A DNA stretch of 64,000 nt from Zymoseptoria tritici IPO323 (GCF_000219625.1 NC_018217.1:3224001-3288000); one strand, 5' to 3'; positions 34,821 to 47,068 are shown, numbered from the stretch's first letter. Numbers and translations are program-made. The notes: generated by a model not told the origin, from the sequence alone.

Positions 34821-37800
34821 ATGGCCGACTCGACTTTATAAGCGCTTACGCTTATACCACAAGGCGCGCTGCTTACCCCTATCCAATACAACGGCAACAC
34901 CTTTAGTAGCATTAATAAAATTCGCGCCTACGTAGCAAACTTCGACAAGGAAGAAGCACTCTAGTTCTACGTAGACATAGCTAAGAAGCTTAAGGCTTTC
35001 GGCGCAGCTGTAAAGGCAACTACTAACAACATACGTATGCTGTTCGATAAGGAGCTAGCGGTCCACTACCTAGTCGAGGTTGATCGCTTTAATCTGCTCG
35101 ATAGTAAAGTTAAGAACTACTCCGCTAATCTTTAAGTTTCTCGCGACTCGGCAAAGCGCAACGACTAGTATCGCCGTGCGTTAAGTACAAACCTTCAAAT
35201 CGAGGATGCCCCGAGCACAGTCGCACATCCGTACTTTATAATTAACAAAGTGCGCTCTAACGACTTTAACAAGCACATAAGCGCACTTATTAACTCCTCG
35301 AAGAAAGCAGAGCAAACAATTAACGCTCTTACTCGTGCTATAATTACTAACATTAGCAAAACCCGTACTACCCGTACGACCGAAATCACCGTTAGCGATG
35401 TTAAGCTGGCAGTTCAGAATGTTAAGAACGATCCGGACACTGCTATGCGCGCAATTACGCACTCGGAATTAGAAGAATTGGAAAAGGCTATTAATAACCG
35501 TAGTAACAAGATAAAGGCGAACCTACTCTTCTACTCTTAATACCGCATTAACACATAAGGTGCGCTTGTTAGATTCCACCCTGCTGCCGCCCTTACTATC
35601 GACTACCCTAAGAGCCCGGTTAACAGCCCTAAGACCACTCGCACTTCATTACCTAACCGCGGCCGCATACGCTCTAGCGCCAAATTCACGAATAAGTTCG
35701 ATACTAGCGCGGCACGACAAACTAAGGAAGACGAGCTCTTGGCCGAGGCGCTTTAAAACATCGAGAACTAAGAAGTGCGTCCTCTTAGTAAGGAGGCGGC
35801 GAATGCTCGGCCGAGTACACGACTACGTATAGGTACCCGTACGGCTACTGCTACTCTTGTGGCGACTCGCGGTAACAATGCGGAGGAGGATAATACGGAT
35901 AATGCTAGCAACGACGACTTTGAGGATAAGCCAGGTCGTCGCAGCCGCGGCATTAAGACTGCGGTTGCGAAGGCCGGAATTAAGGATAACTGCACGTGCT
36001 TCCGTCCGAAGGCATCCGTAACTACTAATCTTCCGGATAGCACTGTTCGGAAAGCTGCCTTAAAGGCGGTCATCAAGAAGATCAAGAAGCTCACTCGCCT
36101 TAAGGACAAGGCCACGATTACTACAGCTGCTCGTACTAAAGTTAATGCGGTTATAGCTCTTGCGGCTACCTACCTAAGCGACGGTCACTACATCTGCTTC
36201 GCGCATTAACACTAGCTCCTCGGCAAGGCTAGATACTACGTTAACGCACTTAGCTACGATACTGCTATACAGCGCATTATCGCATACGCGAACAACACCG
36301 GCGATCGCATTACGGCCTTCCTATCGACTAATAATGCCTACGCTAATATCAAGAAGTTTGCTCGGTCGCCTTACCCCCGCGATGCCTACCTCTTATACCG
36401 CAAGATCCCTAACAAATTAGTGTTCGAGGTTTACACAATAAACGACGATTTCTCTATAGCCGCTAAAGCTATGCTGCCCGGAGTCTACGATTAGTTCTAG
36501 CTAGACGGCACGATCGCTGTTAACATCTTCGGCTGGTAGAAGAACTTCGACCTTCTGTACATCTTTAAGAGCGAGTTTAAGATGTACTACTATCATTTCC
36601 TTACACCCCCCGGCACTAACGACATTAGCTAGTTGCGCAACTGCTTCCACTCGCTAATGCAGTAGAGCATACGCTAAGACCTAATATACTACGTATTGTA
36701 CTACCTTCTTCGACTAGACAAGGCAATAAACCTCCACTTATACCCGTACTACGCTAAGCTCACGCTTCCGGGGGCGTTCACTGCTTTTAAGCACATAGAT
36801 TGCAACCCTGTCGACATGCTCGAGGGTAATAAGTTAATAGCAATAATAATTCAAGGTTTAGTTTCCCTTACCGATAAGGACAAGGAGAACTGCACCCTAA
36901 TCATCCCCGGTATGCACCTGCACTAGAAGAAGTAGTGTGCTAACATAGAGGAGCGCACGCAGGCACTTATCGACTCTAAAGTCGCTAAGGGTGTAGACAA
37001 GGAGGCTGCTACGAAGGATGCTCGCTTTAAGCTTAGTCTACGTAATACGATAGTTCTAATAATTACTAACAAGATAATTACTACGGAGGATCTTCGGGAA
37101 TTCAAGACTAACTAGCACCTTCAGCTAGTTAAGGCAGGTGTTGCTCGCATCTCTTATCTACTACTTCCGCATAGATCTACCGGGCTAGCAACTAAGCTGC
37201 GCATAACTACTCTACTATAGTTTGTCGCCGGTAAGCCTAGTAGTACTATCGAAAATGCCTTAGCTAGTACCGTCGCCGAGCTTGCCTACTCCTACTCCGC
37301 ACGCATGCCTAGCTTTAAGACTCCGTCTAGCAAGCCTAACAACTACGGCACACCGACTACGCCCTTCCCTACCTCGGTAGTTATCCGTACGTAGAGTGCT
37401 CTGTCTAACGCTATTCTCGGTGCTACTACCTACCTCGATGCCGGTGTTAAGGCTAACTAAGATGCCCTCTTCTCTAAGTCTGAATTCTACCGCAAGGAGT
37501 ACGTTACCAAGACTCGCGCTACCTTAGTCGCTCGCGTCTTTCTTACTATAGCCGACTACGTCCGTCCGTAAGAGCAAGAAGCCTTTAGATTTAACAACAG
37601 CTACTTCGGCGGTAGCAAGTACGAGAAGGTAAGCGCGAGCAATACGGAGCGTGCCGAGCGCATAGCCGCACTAGCTAAGAACAAGAGTAAGCAACAGGTT
37701 AAGGAAATAGCCTAGGAAATTAACGACCGCAATAATAGCAAGGGTTTAAAGGTAACTGTTAATGCTAAGGGCAACATGGTCGAGGAGAGCAAGGCTCGCA

Positions 37801-38003
37801 ACCCCTCGGCCAAGACTAACACTAAGGATCTGCCTGTTTTCAGCACCTCCGGTCGCGTTGCCGACGGATCCGTGCCGACTATAGAGCAGGTTCACTAGCA
37901 ATACCTGCAGTTCGGTGGCAAGGAAGAGGACTAGCTCGCTAAGAACTAGCTTAACAAGCTAGATCTTCGTAACGACGACATTAAGGAACTTAGTCGCTAT
38001 TAA
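34821..38003 (+). pseudogene. Gypsy-A accessory ORF, putative 2OG-Fe(II) dioxygenase-like (RIP-inactivated)
   Basis: ATG 34821 (M-A-D-S-T-L) to TAA 38001 is exactly 1060 codons in one frame, broken only by TAG/TAA. The N-terminal 450 residues are helical and Lys/Asn/Thr-rich. The core matches the Gypsy-B ORF: F-K-H-I-D (His 36792, Asp 36798; residues 658 and 660), I-I-Q-G-L-V-S-L-T-D, C-T-L-I-I-P-G-M-H, then L-P-H (His 37170, residue 784) and Arg 10 residues later (37200, residue 794) in K-L-R-I-T-T-L. This spacing is usual for the distal His and the 2-oxoglutarate-binding Arg of Fe(II) dioxygenases. TET/JBP-type or other nucleic-acid oxidases are candidates, as are other folds. The C-terminal 200 residues are basic and low-complexity. 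Confidence 0.55.
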
Positions 38004-38008
38004 GTAGT

Positions 38009-38055
38009 GCTTGTTGTGTCTGTAGCACAGACACATAACAAGCAGGGGAGGGAAA
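38009..38055 (+). other. Hairpin and polypurine tract before the Gypsy-A 3' LTR
   Basis: GCTTGTTGTGTCTG (38009-38022) pairs with CAGACACATAACAAGC (38028-38043) except for a 2-base bulge. AGGGGAGGGAAA (38044-38055) follows and abuts TG at 38056. The same order (GTGTCT stem, then purine tract, then LTR) is seen in Gypsy-B. Confidence 0.7.
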
Positions 38056-38280
38056 TGTTATAGGGCAAATAGTGTCGAACATAGTTTATAGTATAGCGTA
38101 GTTTCAGGTCTTGGCGATGTACAGTAGTCGGATTCTTCCTTTTTTTAAGGATCTAACAACAACATCACCGGTCGTCGGTAGCACTTAATGCACTTCATAG
38201 CCACTGCTTATTTCTCAATGTAATTCCACGCTCGATACCGCGCCCTCAAGGCACTTATGCACTCACCTCTTGGTGCCTCA
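38056..38280 (+). repeat. Probable Gypsy-A 3' LTR
   Basis: Starts TGTTATAGGGCAAAT directly after the purine tract, loosely like the Gypsy-B LTR start, and could end at the CA of 38279-38280. The 5' LTR is outside the window, so the right end is a guess. Confidence 0.45.
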
Positions 38281-38309
38281 GGTTGGTAGTAGTCGATTCC
38301 ACCCACTAC

Positions 38310-38480
38310 AGTACGTAAAAGAGATAAGAGCCGCTATAGTAAAGTCTAATAAAGAGAGTTTAACCGCTAAGTACGTAAAAGAGATAAGAGCCGCTATAGT
38401 AAAGTCTAATAAAGAGAGTTTAACCGCTACGTACGTACTAGGAATTAGAACCGCTATAGTAAAGTCTAATAGATTTAGTA
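38310..38480. repeat. 60-bp tandem repeat, about 3 copies
   Basis: Unit TACGTAAAAGAGATAAGAGC... with starts at 38312, 38372 and 38432. Each contains a CCGCTATAGTAAAGTCTAAT core. Confidence 0.85.
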
Positions 38481-39499
38481 CTACTATTAACTATAGGATA
38501 CTAAAACTACTATATTAAATTCTAATAGAGTATATTATACTACTAGAAAGGATATATATACTAGAAACGCTAGTATAATTCTTATTCCTAGTCTTAAATA
38601 GTTTCTAGCTTTAATAGAAGGAGGACGTAATTTAAGAAAACTAAATCTAGTATAATATAAGTAAGGACTAGAAAGAGAAACTTAATATAAGAGTAAATAT
38701 TAAAGTAATATAATAACGTCTTATAAATATAAATTAAGAGATCCTACTCTATACTATAATAGTAGAATTATTTTAATAAAAGTAGGTATTAAATTAAAAT
38801 AGCTATAGATCTTATATATATTAATTATTAGTTATAGGATTTATAATACTTTAATATAGGCTCTAGTATAGAGGCGTAGATGTTTATAATTAATTTAAGA
38901 TATTATCTATAGAGGTAAGAGGTAGCTAGGAAGGACGCGACTATATTAAAGTACGGAAGCGTCTATATTACGTAATTAGTGCCTAAGGTATATAAGCCGA
39001 GGTTATCCTATAACATACTTATAGATAGTTAGTAATTAGTATAAAAATTAATAGAGATATAGATATAGATTTATCTTATATAAATATAAAGTATAGCTAG
39101 AAACAAATACCTTATTTAATAAGTAGCTACTTTTAATAAATTAGTTTAATTAAATATAATAAGATAGATATAAAGTACTAGCTACCTAAATATATATACT
39201 ATTAGCTCTATTTAATATAGTACGTTATACTATCTATTTTAATAAAGGCCTATATATGCCCTTTTACTAGAATAGTACTCTCTTTTTTAGGCTTTCTTTA
39301 GGAAAACCGCTATCCTAGAATTTTCTAGGATTAACTATTATGTGCTAGATACCTTATATTAGGTAAACTTTTGTATAGCGGTATAGCTCTAGAAGTAAGA
39401 GAGATAAAGGACTTAGATTTCCCTCTTTTCTATTAGACAATTCGGTACAAAACTACCTCTCTTTTCTTGTTTACTATATCCTAAGCAACAAGAACAACA
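38481..39499. other. AT-rich, RIP-like spacer without a recognisable gene
   Basis: Very poor in CA and TG, with dense TAA/TAG in all frames. The last 150 bases are less extreme and pyrimidine-rich and could be the promoter of the gene at 39500. Confidence 0.6.
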
Positions 39500-40197
39500 A
39501 TGCCTTCGAAGTCGACAAACAGTATGCATCCGGACTCGGTATACACTCTGTCAAAGGTGCAGAAGCGCCGTAACGGCAAAAAGTCTTAAAAGTCGGTATA
39601 GACTTCTTTTCTCTTTTTCGGCATTTGTCTAATAGCCGATAGGAATCCTCGCCGTCTCGAGTTCGGATATACCGAGACAGATCGTCTTCGTCCCGCGATA
39701 AAACGCTCGGAGGCTATCCGCATTATCGCAATGCTCGAGTGCCTTCTTTTAAAAATCGACCCGGAAGCTATTCTTCGCTTTATCGATAGTAGATCGTTCC
39801 GCGAGCCTCCGAATTAAACGCCGAGTTCGAATCTGCCCGAGAATACCTTTTCGCAGACCTCGCTAGACGCGGGGTCCGCGTCGTCGCAAATTGCGCCCGT
39901 AGACAGCGGGAATCCATTTTTCGGTACTTTTTCTCTTTTTCTTTTTTGGACTTCTACTTAATAGATACTAATCGGATAGGCAACGAGCTACTCGGACATC
40001 CTTTAGATAACAACGATATTAAGTTGTTTAATCGCCTATACGTCGAAGGCGGCTATATGCCGAGTTTCGGTAGGTTTTCCTCCGAATTCTCTAAGGAAGA
40101 TTCTAACAGATTCGAAGACAACGGCGGCGACGTTGCGATGCCGGACATGCCGTTCGACTCGAACAATTTCCAGATCGACCCGGAGCTGCTCCTATAG
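39500..40197 (+). pseudogene. Unrecognised gene, probably broken (acidic C-terminus)
   Basis: ATG 39500 follows A-rich leader sequence and begins M-P-S-K-S-T-N-S-M-H-P-D-S. The frame has TAA at 39587, TAG at 39599 and TAA at 39815. The first two could be removed by a 66-base intron (donor GTAACG near 39571, acceptor CTAATAG near 39636), which keeps frame into R-N-P-R-R-L-E-F-G-Y-T-E-T-D. A 41-base pyrimidine-rich intron (GTACTT to TTAATAG, about 39921-39961) would join G-N-P-F-F to a C-terminal exon with N-R-I-G-N-E-L-L-G and an acidic end, D-P-E-L-L-L. The acidic end and basic N-terminus would suit a transcription regulator, but no domain is recognised. It keeps more CA/TG than its surroundings. 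Confidence 0.4.
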
Positions 40198-41171
40198 TTT
40201 CGCGTTCTATAACGGCCGACATCTCTTATAGTCTATCTTTTTCTTTTGTTTGGAGTTTTTGAAATTTAGACAAAGCCGGGTATACGTAAAGCAATTCTGC
40301 TACGAATTACGAGATATTTTATAAATAGAGTCTTTCTACTATAAACATGCTCTATTAAAAGTTTTAAGTCTATATATTAATAGTTGCTCTTTAAATCTAA
40401 GATTTTCCCTAAAGTTACTCTTTAAAGATTTAGCCTAAAATAAATAGAAAAGCTATATTATAGTATATTTATATAGCAACATAGTCTATTTAGGCTGTTA
40501 ATACACTATAGAGTATTTAAGAATGCTGTCTTATAATAAATAGTATAGATACTACTATTTACTTATAAAAATCTAATATTTATTAGTACCTTAGTATATA
40601 ACTTTTTATTTTAGATATACTAGAGTTAAATAGAGTATTTAGAATAGTAGTTAGACTGTTTTTATACTCTTTATCTATAATTGAATCTATAGTATAGTCT
40701 AGGAGCTACTATTACTATCTAGTTCTACCGCTATATTACTACTATCTAGTTCTACCGTTATATTAACGTTTAGAACTACCGCTCTATAGTATACTAATAC
40801 CTTAAACTATTAATAGGCCTATATTTAGACTTACCGCTATACTATTATCTAGTCCTACCGCTCTATTACTATCTAGTTCTACCGCTGTATTACTATTATC
40901 TAGTTCTACCGTTATATTAACGTTTAGAACTACCGCTCTATAGTATACTAATACTTTAAACTATTAATAGGCCTATATTTAGACTTACCGCTATACTATT
41001 ATCTAGTCCTACCGCTCTATTATAACTTAGTTCTACCGCTCTACTAATATTTAGAATTACCGCTTTACTAATATTTAGAATTACCGCTATTTAGTAAAAG
41101 ATCTTATAGTCTTAATATATATAGCTATAGAACTATCTATAAAAGATACTTCTTTATTATAACAATAACAA
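40198..41171. repeat. AT-rich spacer with a duplication of about 157 bp and TACCGCT motifs
   Basis: No gene seen. From about 40690 to 41095 the motif CTAGTTCTACCG/CTTACCGCT recurs some 12 times. A block starting CCGTTATATTAACGTTTAG near 40756 recurs 156-157 bp later. Confidence 0.7.
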
Positions 41172-42234
<1,063 letters not shown>

Positions 42235-42243
42235 AGGAATTGA

Positions 42244-42468
42244 GGCTTAAGGCGTTCGGTTAAGGGATTAGTTAAGGGTAAAGGGGTTTGTTTATCTAAG
42301 GCTTAAGGCGTTCGGTTAAGGGATTAGTTAAGGGTAAAGGGATTTGTTTATCTAAGGCTTAAGGCGTTTAGTTAAGGGATTAGTTAAGGGTAAAGGGATT
42401 TGTTTATCTAAGGCTTAAGGCGTTCGGTTAAGGGATTAGTTAGGCGTTCGGTTAAGGGATTAGTTAGG
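42244..42468. repeat. 56-bp tandem repeat, about 4 copies
   Basis: Unit GGCTTAAGGCGTTCGGTTAA..., starts at 42244, 42300, 42356 and 42412; the last copy is shortened. It begins 10 bp after the stop of gene A. Confidence 0.9.
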
Positions 42469-42646
42469 ACTAGAAGACGTATAGTAAGGAATTTATATAG
42501 CTTACTTATTAGAGCTACTAATTCCTATAATAGAAGCTACTTAAAATATAGAATAAGTTACTTACTATGTCTTTATATAGAAGCTAATACTAGTCTTAAA
42601 AGTAGTATAGCTCTACTAGGTACCTTATAAATAAAGATATATACTT

Positions 42647-43000
42647 AAGAATCGATTCTACGGAGCTAGATAGTAGAAAACGACGAAGGAGTCGGATAGA
42701 GATATATAGAACGTCTTTCTAACTCCATTTCTCCGTAGAAATCGATCCCCGGTCTCGGAATTAGTCTAGCTCGACTCGTTCTCTCGTAAATGTAAGGCGT
42801 TCGCTAGAAGTCGATTCTACCGAGCTAGATAGTAGAAAACGACGAAGGAGTCGGATAGAGATATATAGAACGTCTTTCTAACTCCATTTCTCCGTAGAAA
42901 TCGATTCCCGGTCTCGGAATTAGTCTAGCTCGACTCGTTCTCTCGTAAACGTAAGGCGTTCGCTAGAAGTCGATTCTACCGAGCTAGATAGTAGATAAGC
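42647..43000. repeat. 159-bp tandem repeat, about 2.2 copies
   Basis: Starts near 42647, 42806 and 42965 with AGAAGTCGATTCTACCGAGC. The unit is more GC-rich than its surroundings and keeps many CG sites. The 178 bases before it (42469-42646) show nothing. Confidence 0.85.
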
Positions 43001-43124
43001 GTAGACAACTTAGATAAAGATATATAGAAGATCTTCTTACTACGGTTAAGTATATAAATTAACCCTAGGTCTTAAACATAGTCTTTTAAATAAACTACTA
43101 TATTAAATAAAGTGCTTTTATAAG

Positions 43125-43495
43125 TAAAGTACTAGTTCTCTACTTAGACTAAAGAGTACTAGCTTTACTACTATCTTAAATAAACCGCTACTTTTCTCGA
43201 CTAAAGAGTACTAGCTTTACCGCTATATTAAATAAACCGCTACTTCTTTAGACTAAAGAGTGCTAGTTCTACCGCTATATTAAATAAACCGCTACTTCTT
43301 TAGACTAAAGAGTACTAGTTCTACCGCTATATTAAATAAACCGCTATTTCTCTAGACTAAAGAGTGCTAGTTCTACCGCTATATTAAATAAACCGCTACT
43401 TCTCTAGACTAAAGAGTGCTAGTTCTACCGCTATATTAAATAAACCGCTACTTCTCTAGATTAAAGAGTACTAGTTCTACCGCTATCTTATTCTA
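43125..43495. repeat. 52-bp tandem repeat, about 7 copies
   Basis: Unit TTCTACCGCTATATTAAATA..., with starts at 43267, 43319, 43371, 43423 and 43475 and degenerate copies to the left. It shares the TACCGCTATATTA core with 40690-41095. Confidence 0.9.
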
Positions 43496-43575
43496 TTAAG
43501 AGAATACCGCTTTATTAGATAGTATTATATATATATAGTTCTTCTTATTCTCTTTATAAAAGTCTTCTTTATATA

Positions 43576-43606
43576 CTACTACTACTACTACTATTACTAC
43601 TACTAG

Positions 43607-43665
<59 letters not shown>
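43576..43665 (+). repeat. Second (ACT)n tract, about 90 bp
   Basis: 30 triplets, mainly ACT with single ATT and AGT. It runs into a GTAAGT donor at 43666, so it looks like the first (poly-Thr) exon of gene B. Confidence 0.85.
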
Positions 43666-43715
43666 GTAAGTACTATTCTATATTTACTTAAGTACTTTTA
43701 TTAATAATAATATAG

Positions 43716-44337
43716 TGTCTACTTCTATCTACTCGAAGTATAGCTCTAGCTCTTGTTTTACTTCCCGTAAAACTACTAGGAAAAGTAGCCCTTCTACTAC
43801 CTTAAAACGCCTACAAGGTATATATTATACTTATTACTACTATATATCTATATACTAATTATTTATAGTACCTAGAAAGGTTATTCGGATTATTACTCCT
43901 ACTAGTACTCTATACTCTAATAGAGAGGCCTCTAAAACGACGGATATAACTATACCGAAGAAGGATACCGTACTAGAAAAGACTACTTCTTCTAGTAATA
44001 AACCTAGAAATGCGCCTAGTAAGTCTAAAAGAGTATACTATTCTTATTATTATTATTTATATTAATAACTATAGATCCTAAACAATTCCGGAACAAGACT
44101 ATAGACGGGAGCCTTTATAGTCTTAATAAGACATTAAAGAAAATCGCAAAAACAAAGCCTAGGCCTAAATATAAAACTATTACTACGTAAGTATTATATT
44201 ATATATAAAGTAAATTAATAAGTATAGTACTAATATATCTTAGAAAATGGCGGAAAGAAGAGTTAATAGACTACCAAACAAGAAATACGGACGAAATTAT
44301 AAATAATAGAGTATATTATAGTAATTACTATAGCTAG
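43716..44337 (+). CDS. AT-rich gene B, unrecognised, intact multi-exon frame
   Basis: Exons 43716-43817, 43869-44018, 44075-44186 and 44244-44337, probably preceded by the ACT tract ending at 43665. Introns of 50, 51, 56 and 57 bases have donors GTAAGT, GTATAT, GTAAGT, GTAAGT and AG acceptors, most with a TACTAAT or ATTAATAA branch-like site. All phases agree. The first junction (A|TG) makes an ATG, giving 152 residues from M-S-T-S-I-Y-S-K to a TAG at 44335. The product is basic and Ser/Thr/Lys-rich, with K-P-R-P-K-Y-K-T-I-T-T and W-R-K-E-E-L-I-D-Y in its C-terminal half. It could be nuclear; no family recognised. Composition is RIP-like, yet there is no premature stop. Confidence 0.5.
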
Positions 44338-44629
44338 TATACTTATAATATACGTTCTAGCTCTAATATAATATACTTACTATTCTAAACGGCTTTAGAA
44401 ATATATATATATATATATTATATACTCCTAGATAGATATAGAGCCTATTAGTCCCTATTACTACTTACTTATTATTATTATTACTATTATTATTACTATT
44501 ACCCTCTAGAGTAAGAATAATAGTAAGAGTAATAATATCCGCTACGTTTGTAGTAATAGTAATAACGAGAGTAAATAGTAATTACTATTTACTATTATTC
44601 TTAGTACTTTACCTTACTATTACTCCAAA
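44338..44629. other. Low-complexity TA and ATT/ACT DNA with a 24-bp perfect palindrome
   Basis: A (TA)n run near 44401-44420, then mixed ATT/ACT/AGT triplets. Bases 44570-44593 are their own reverse complement (half-site AGTAAATAGTAA). The AT-rich domain ends at about 44630. Confidence 0.75.
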
Positions 44630-45015
44630 ATGCCCAACACTGGTTCAAGGCATACGTCGGCCAGACCGAAGAATTGCCGTTGGCTCCGGCGTGAGAACAT
44701 GCTCTGCAGGGGCTGCACGAGCCTCCTCGTGAATACGAGAACCGGTGCTGAGTCTGGACTCCTGCTTCATGGAACTACCTCGTCTGGGCAGAATGCAACA
44801 ATTTTCCAGATCCATGTTGGCCTGGAGGTATGGCAAAGAGAGGTTGCCAAACTCAAGTCGTGGCCACGCAGGCTGTAGAGGCGCTCCTGCAGGGGGGAAG
44901 AACCTGCAACGACCTCCAGCAGATGCTGCTAGTCGAATTTTCTCAACATTCACTACCGAGGTCATGGAGCCATGCCCGGACATTGACTGGTTCTTGGCAA
45001 GTTCAGATTGAATGA
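44630..45015 (+). pseudogene. Possible gene remnant of balanced composition
   Basis: A plus-strand frame reads A-Q-H-W-F-K-A-Y-V-G-Q-T-E-E-L-P, has TGA at about 44693 and 44751, and then runs open to TGA near 45013 with V-A-T-Q-A-V-E-A-L-L-Q-G-G. TGA could come from CGA by CpG decay. Two other frames are also open for 80-110 codons, so coding status and strand are unsure. No domain recognised. Confidence 0.25.
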
Positions 45016-45785
45016 GAAGTCGAAGTGATACCGTCCGTCAGACAAGGTGACGTCGGATCTAAGTGGGCATAAGGGTGGAGCTCCGCCAAGCCTCCGCCCA
45101 CACCTCGGCGATCGCATTGTCGACTGTTCGCTCACGTCGACGACGCAGCACGAATTTTATTACGACTCATCGATAGAGTCAGTGTCCGGTCGCAAGTACG
45201 ATCTGATGTCTTCCTCCACTGTGCCTGTTCGAAGAGGTCGACGTCCGTGAACCAGGTCTCCCACGAGAGAGCTTTTTGCATCAGTTTCCGGGCAAGTATC
45301 GTGCACTCTTTCAATGTCGACTAAACCGATAGCATCTCCAGTAAGACGACTTGCACGTGTGAACACGGCCAGTGACGACATCACGGCGAGTTGGAGATGA
45401 CAGCGCGGTCTGAACAAGGTGGTTCAACTTCTTCCAAGTCGACTTCGAAGAAAGCCAAAGTCTCTCTTCTGCGAGCGCTCTTACCGCTTCGGTCGAACAC
45501 GGACGAACTTTTCGGATCAACCTCAACGATTCCGGCAATCGTGTATGCTCTCCCGGTCGATACGGACGATCGAGGGCCGATTCGAGCAAATCATGTTCAC
45601 GACCTCTTCCGTCTGCCAGTCATACCGACCTCTTCCGGAAGGCACTGCACAACCGCCGTCATGTTCAGCTCGATTGCTTTCATGAGGATGGCGTTCGTCC
45701 GCTGGCCTTGTCACTCGTCCGCTACAGTGAGACCTCCGAGGATATATAGATGAAGATTGTCTTTTTGCTGCAAGGTCTATCCATA
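45016..45785. other. Balanced-composition region, no gene I can support
   Basis: Overlapping ORFs of 60-120 codons exist on both strands and none shows a domain or intron pattern. The final part is probably the promoter of the hydrolase gene. Confidence 0.4.
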
Positions 45786-47068
45786 ATGTGGAAGTTCCTT
45801 CTCTGCTCAGCACTGTTTACTGCCCTGACCAGCGCACTCATCATTCCTTCGAATATCATGTTGCAACTTCACGAGGATCCTAACTTTCACTACGAAGCCA
45901 TACGAGCCATCGGCACGGCTCGCTACAATGGCGCTGATATCTCAGAAGTCTTGTCGATACTGCCAAACATTCGACCTGGCAATTTCGATGACTGATTCAA
46001 TGAGTGGAGCAACCTGGCAGAACGAGTCCTTTCCACTATTGACGAGTCGAAGCTCGAGACTTACTCACCGATCACTTTGCGAGACATCTACTTTCGCGCA
46101 AGCCACGACTTCTTCATCGCCGACTTCTTTCTCCATGGCAATCCGGCCGACCCACGCATGGCCGAGATGTTCCAGAAGTAACGTAACTGCTTCGACAAAG
46201 CCAACGCTCTGCTTCCCATTCCTGGAGTCAATGTGACTCTGCCGACCAGTCATGGCTTCGAGATTCCTTTGATCATCTACCGAGCGGCCGAGGCATCGAA
46301 GTCGGTCCCCAGGCCTACCCTGATCATCGGCGGTGGATTTGACCGTAACATGGAGGAGACTCTGCATGACTTTGGATTCGCGGCGCTCGAAAGAGAATAC
46401 AATGTAATCCTGTATGAGGGTCCAGGCATGCCACGGCTACTCCACCAACAGAAGAAAGGCTTTATCCACGATTGGGAGAAGGTGGTGAGTCCTATCATGG
46501 ACTACATCGAGACAAACAAGAACGGCAGCTTGTCGTTCGTGGACTCTTCCAAGATCGGGCTGATCGGGATGAGTCTAGGCGGCTATCTGGCCGCACGAGC
46601 CGCTGCGTTTGAGCCTCGTCTTGCAGCGGTGATATGCCTCGACGGCGTTTTTGCATTCATGCCGGCACTCGAATCTGCGATGCCAGAGTGCGTGTCGGCC
46701 TTTGATGAAGGGTCGTGAAGACGACCTGGAAAAGCTATTCTAGGAGACTGGCCTGCCCAACTCGTCCACTGGCCGACGATGGTACTTATTCGCTCCAGAC
46801 GAAGACGGTTGTCGAGTTCTTTTCCAGGATTCCAGCCTGGGATTTGACCGGCGTTGCGGGTAACATACAGATGCCAGCTTTGATCGGCCTTGCTGAAGAT
46901 GATTTGTTCTTCAAAGGACAGCCGGAAAAGGTGGCGGAAGCGATTGGATTCAGGGCGACGTTGGTGTATTTTGGACCTGATCAGGCGGCCCATTTACACG
47001 TTGCGAGTGGTGCTTTGAGGTATCAAAACCAGGCCATCTTCGAGTGGTTCGCCGGAGTGCTTGATTGA
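45786..47068 (+). pseudogene. Secreted alpha/beta-hydrolase (peptidase/esterase-like), decayed
   Basis: The chosen start, ATG 45786, gives a clear signal peptide (M-W-K-F-L-L-C-S-A-L-F-T-A-L); an in-frame ATG at 45750 would only add a poor leader. The frame then shows L-I-I-G-G-G-F-D (oxyanion region, about 46320), the nucleophile elbow G-M-S-L-G-G near 46570, an acid residue in A-E-D-D-L-F-F near 46890, and the expected His in A-A-H-L-H-V near 46990. The layout resembles fungal relatives of 2,6-dihydropseudooxynicotine hydrolase and prolyl-oligopeptidase-like esterases, about 400 residues. It is broken by TGA (45993), TAA (46179), TGA (46716), a +1 shift near 46712, TAG (46741) and a second shift near 46785. 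Some stops fit CAA/CAG losses, others CGA or TGG to TGA. Not functional as it stands. Confidence 0.75.

Larger units (their letters stand above)
1..38280 (+). mobile_element. Gypsy-A: outer, RIP-degraded Ty3/Gypsy retrotransposon, split by two nested elements
   Basis: This is the oldest layer of the nest. Its own sequence lies at 1-2109, 15644-19837 and 33661-38280. The order is gag, protease, reverse transcriptase, RNase H, integrase, then an extra long ORF, a polypurine tract and a probable 3' LTR. The 5' LTR is left of the window. If Gypsy-C (2110-15643) and Gypsy-B (19838-33660) are removed with one copy of each target duplication, the frame reads through both junctions: the codons around GTAGA join the region before the protease, and those around ATAG restore S-F-R-(W)-K-G in the integrase tail, with W now TAG. 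Almost every stop is TAG or TAA where CAG, CAA or TGG is expected, which is the RIP pattern. The element is dead. Confidence 0.85.

Noticed and set aside
35181..36115. Minus-strand ORFs inside the Gypsy-A accessory gene
   Set aside because: They are shadows; the plus-strand frame is continuous over 1060 codons and matches the Gypsy-B ORF.
42244..42468. Repeats with TTAAGGG resembling telomere sequence
   Set aside because: The unit is 56 bp with only scattered TTAAGGG; no run of TTAGGG is present, so it is not an interstitial telomere tract.
44645..44983. 112-codon minus-strand ORF
   Set aside because: Three frames are open in this stretch; none shows family features, so this one is not preferred.
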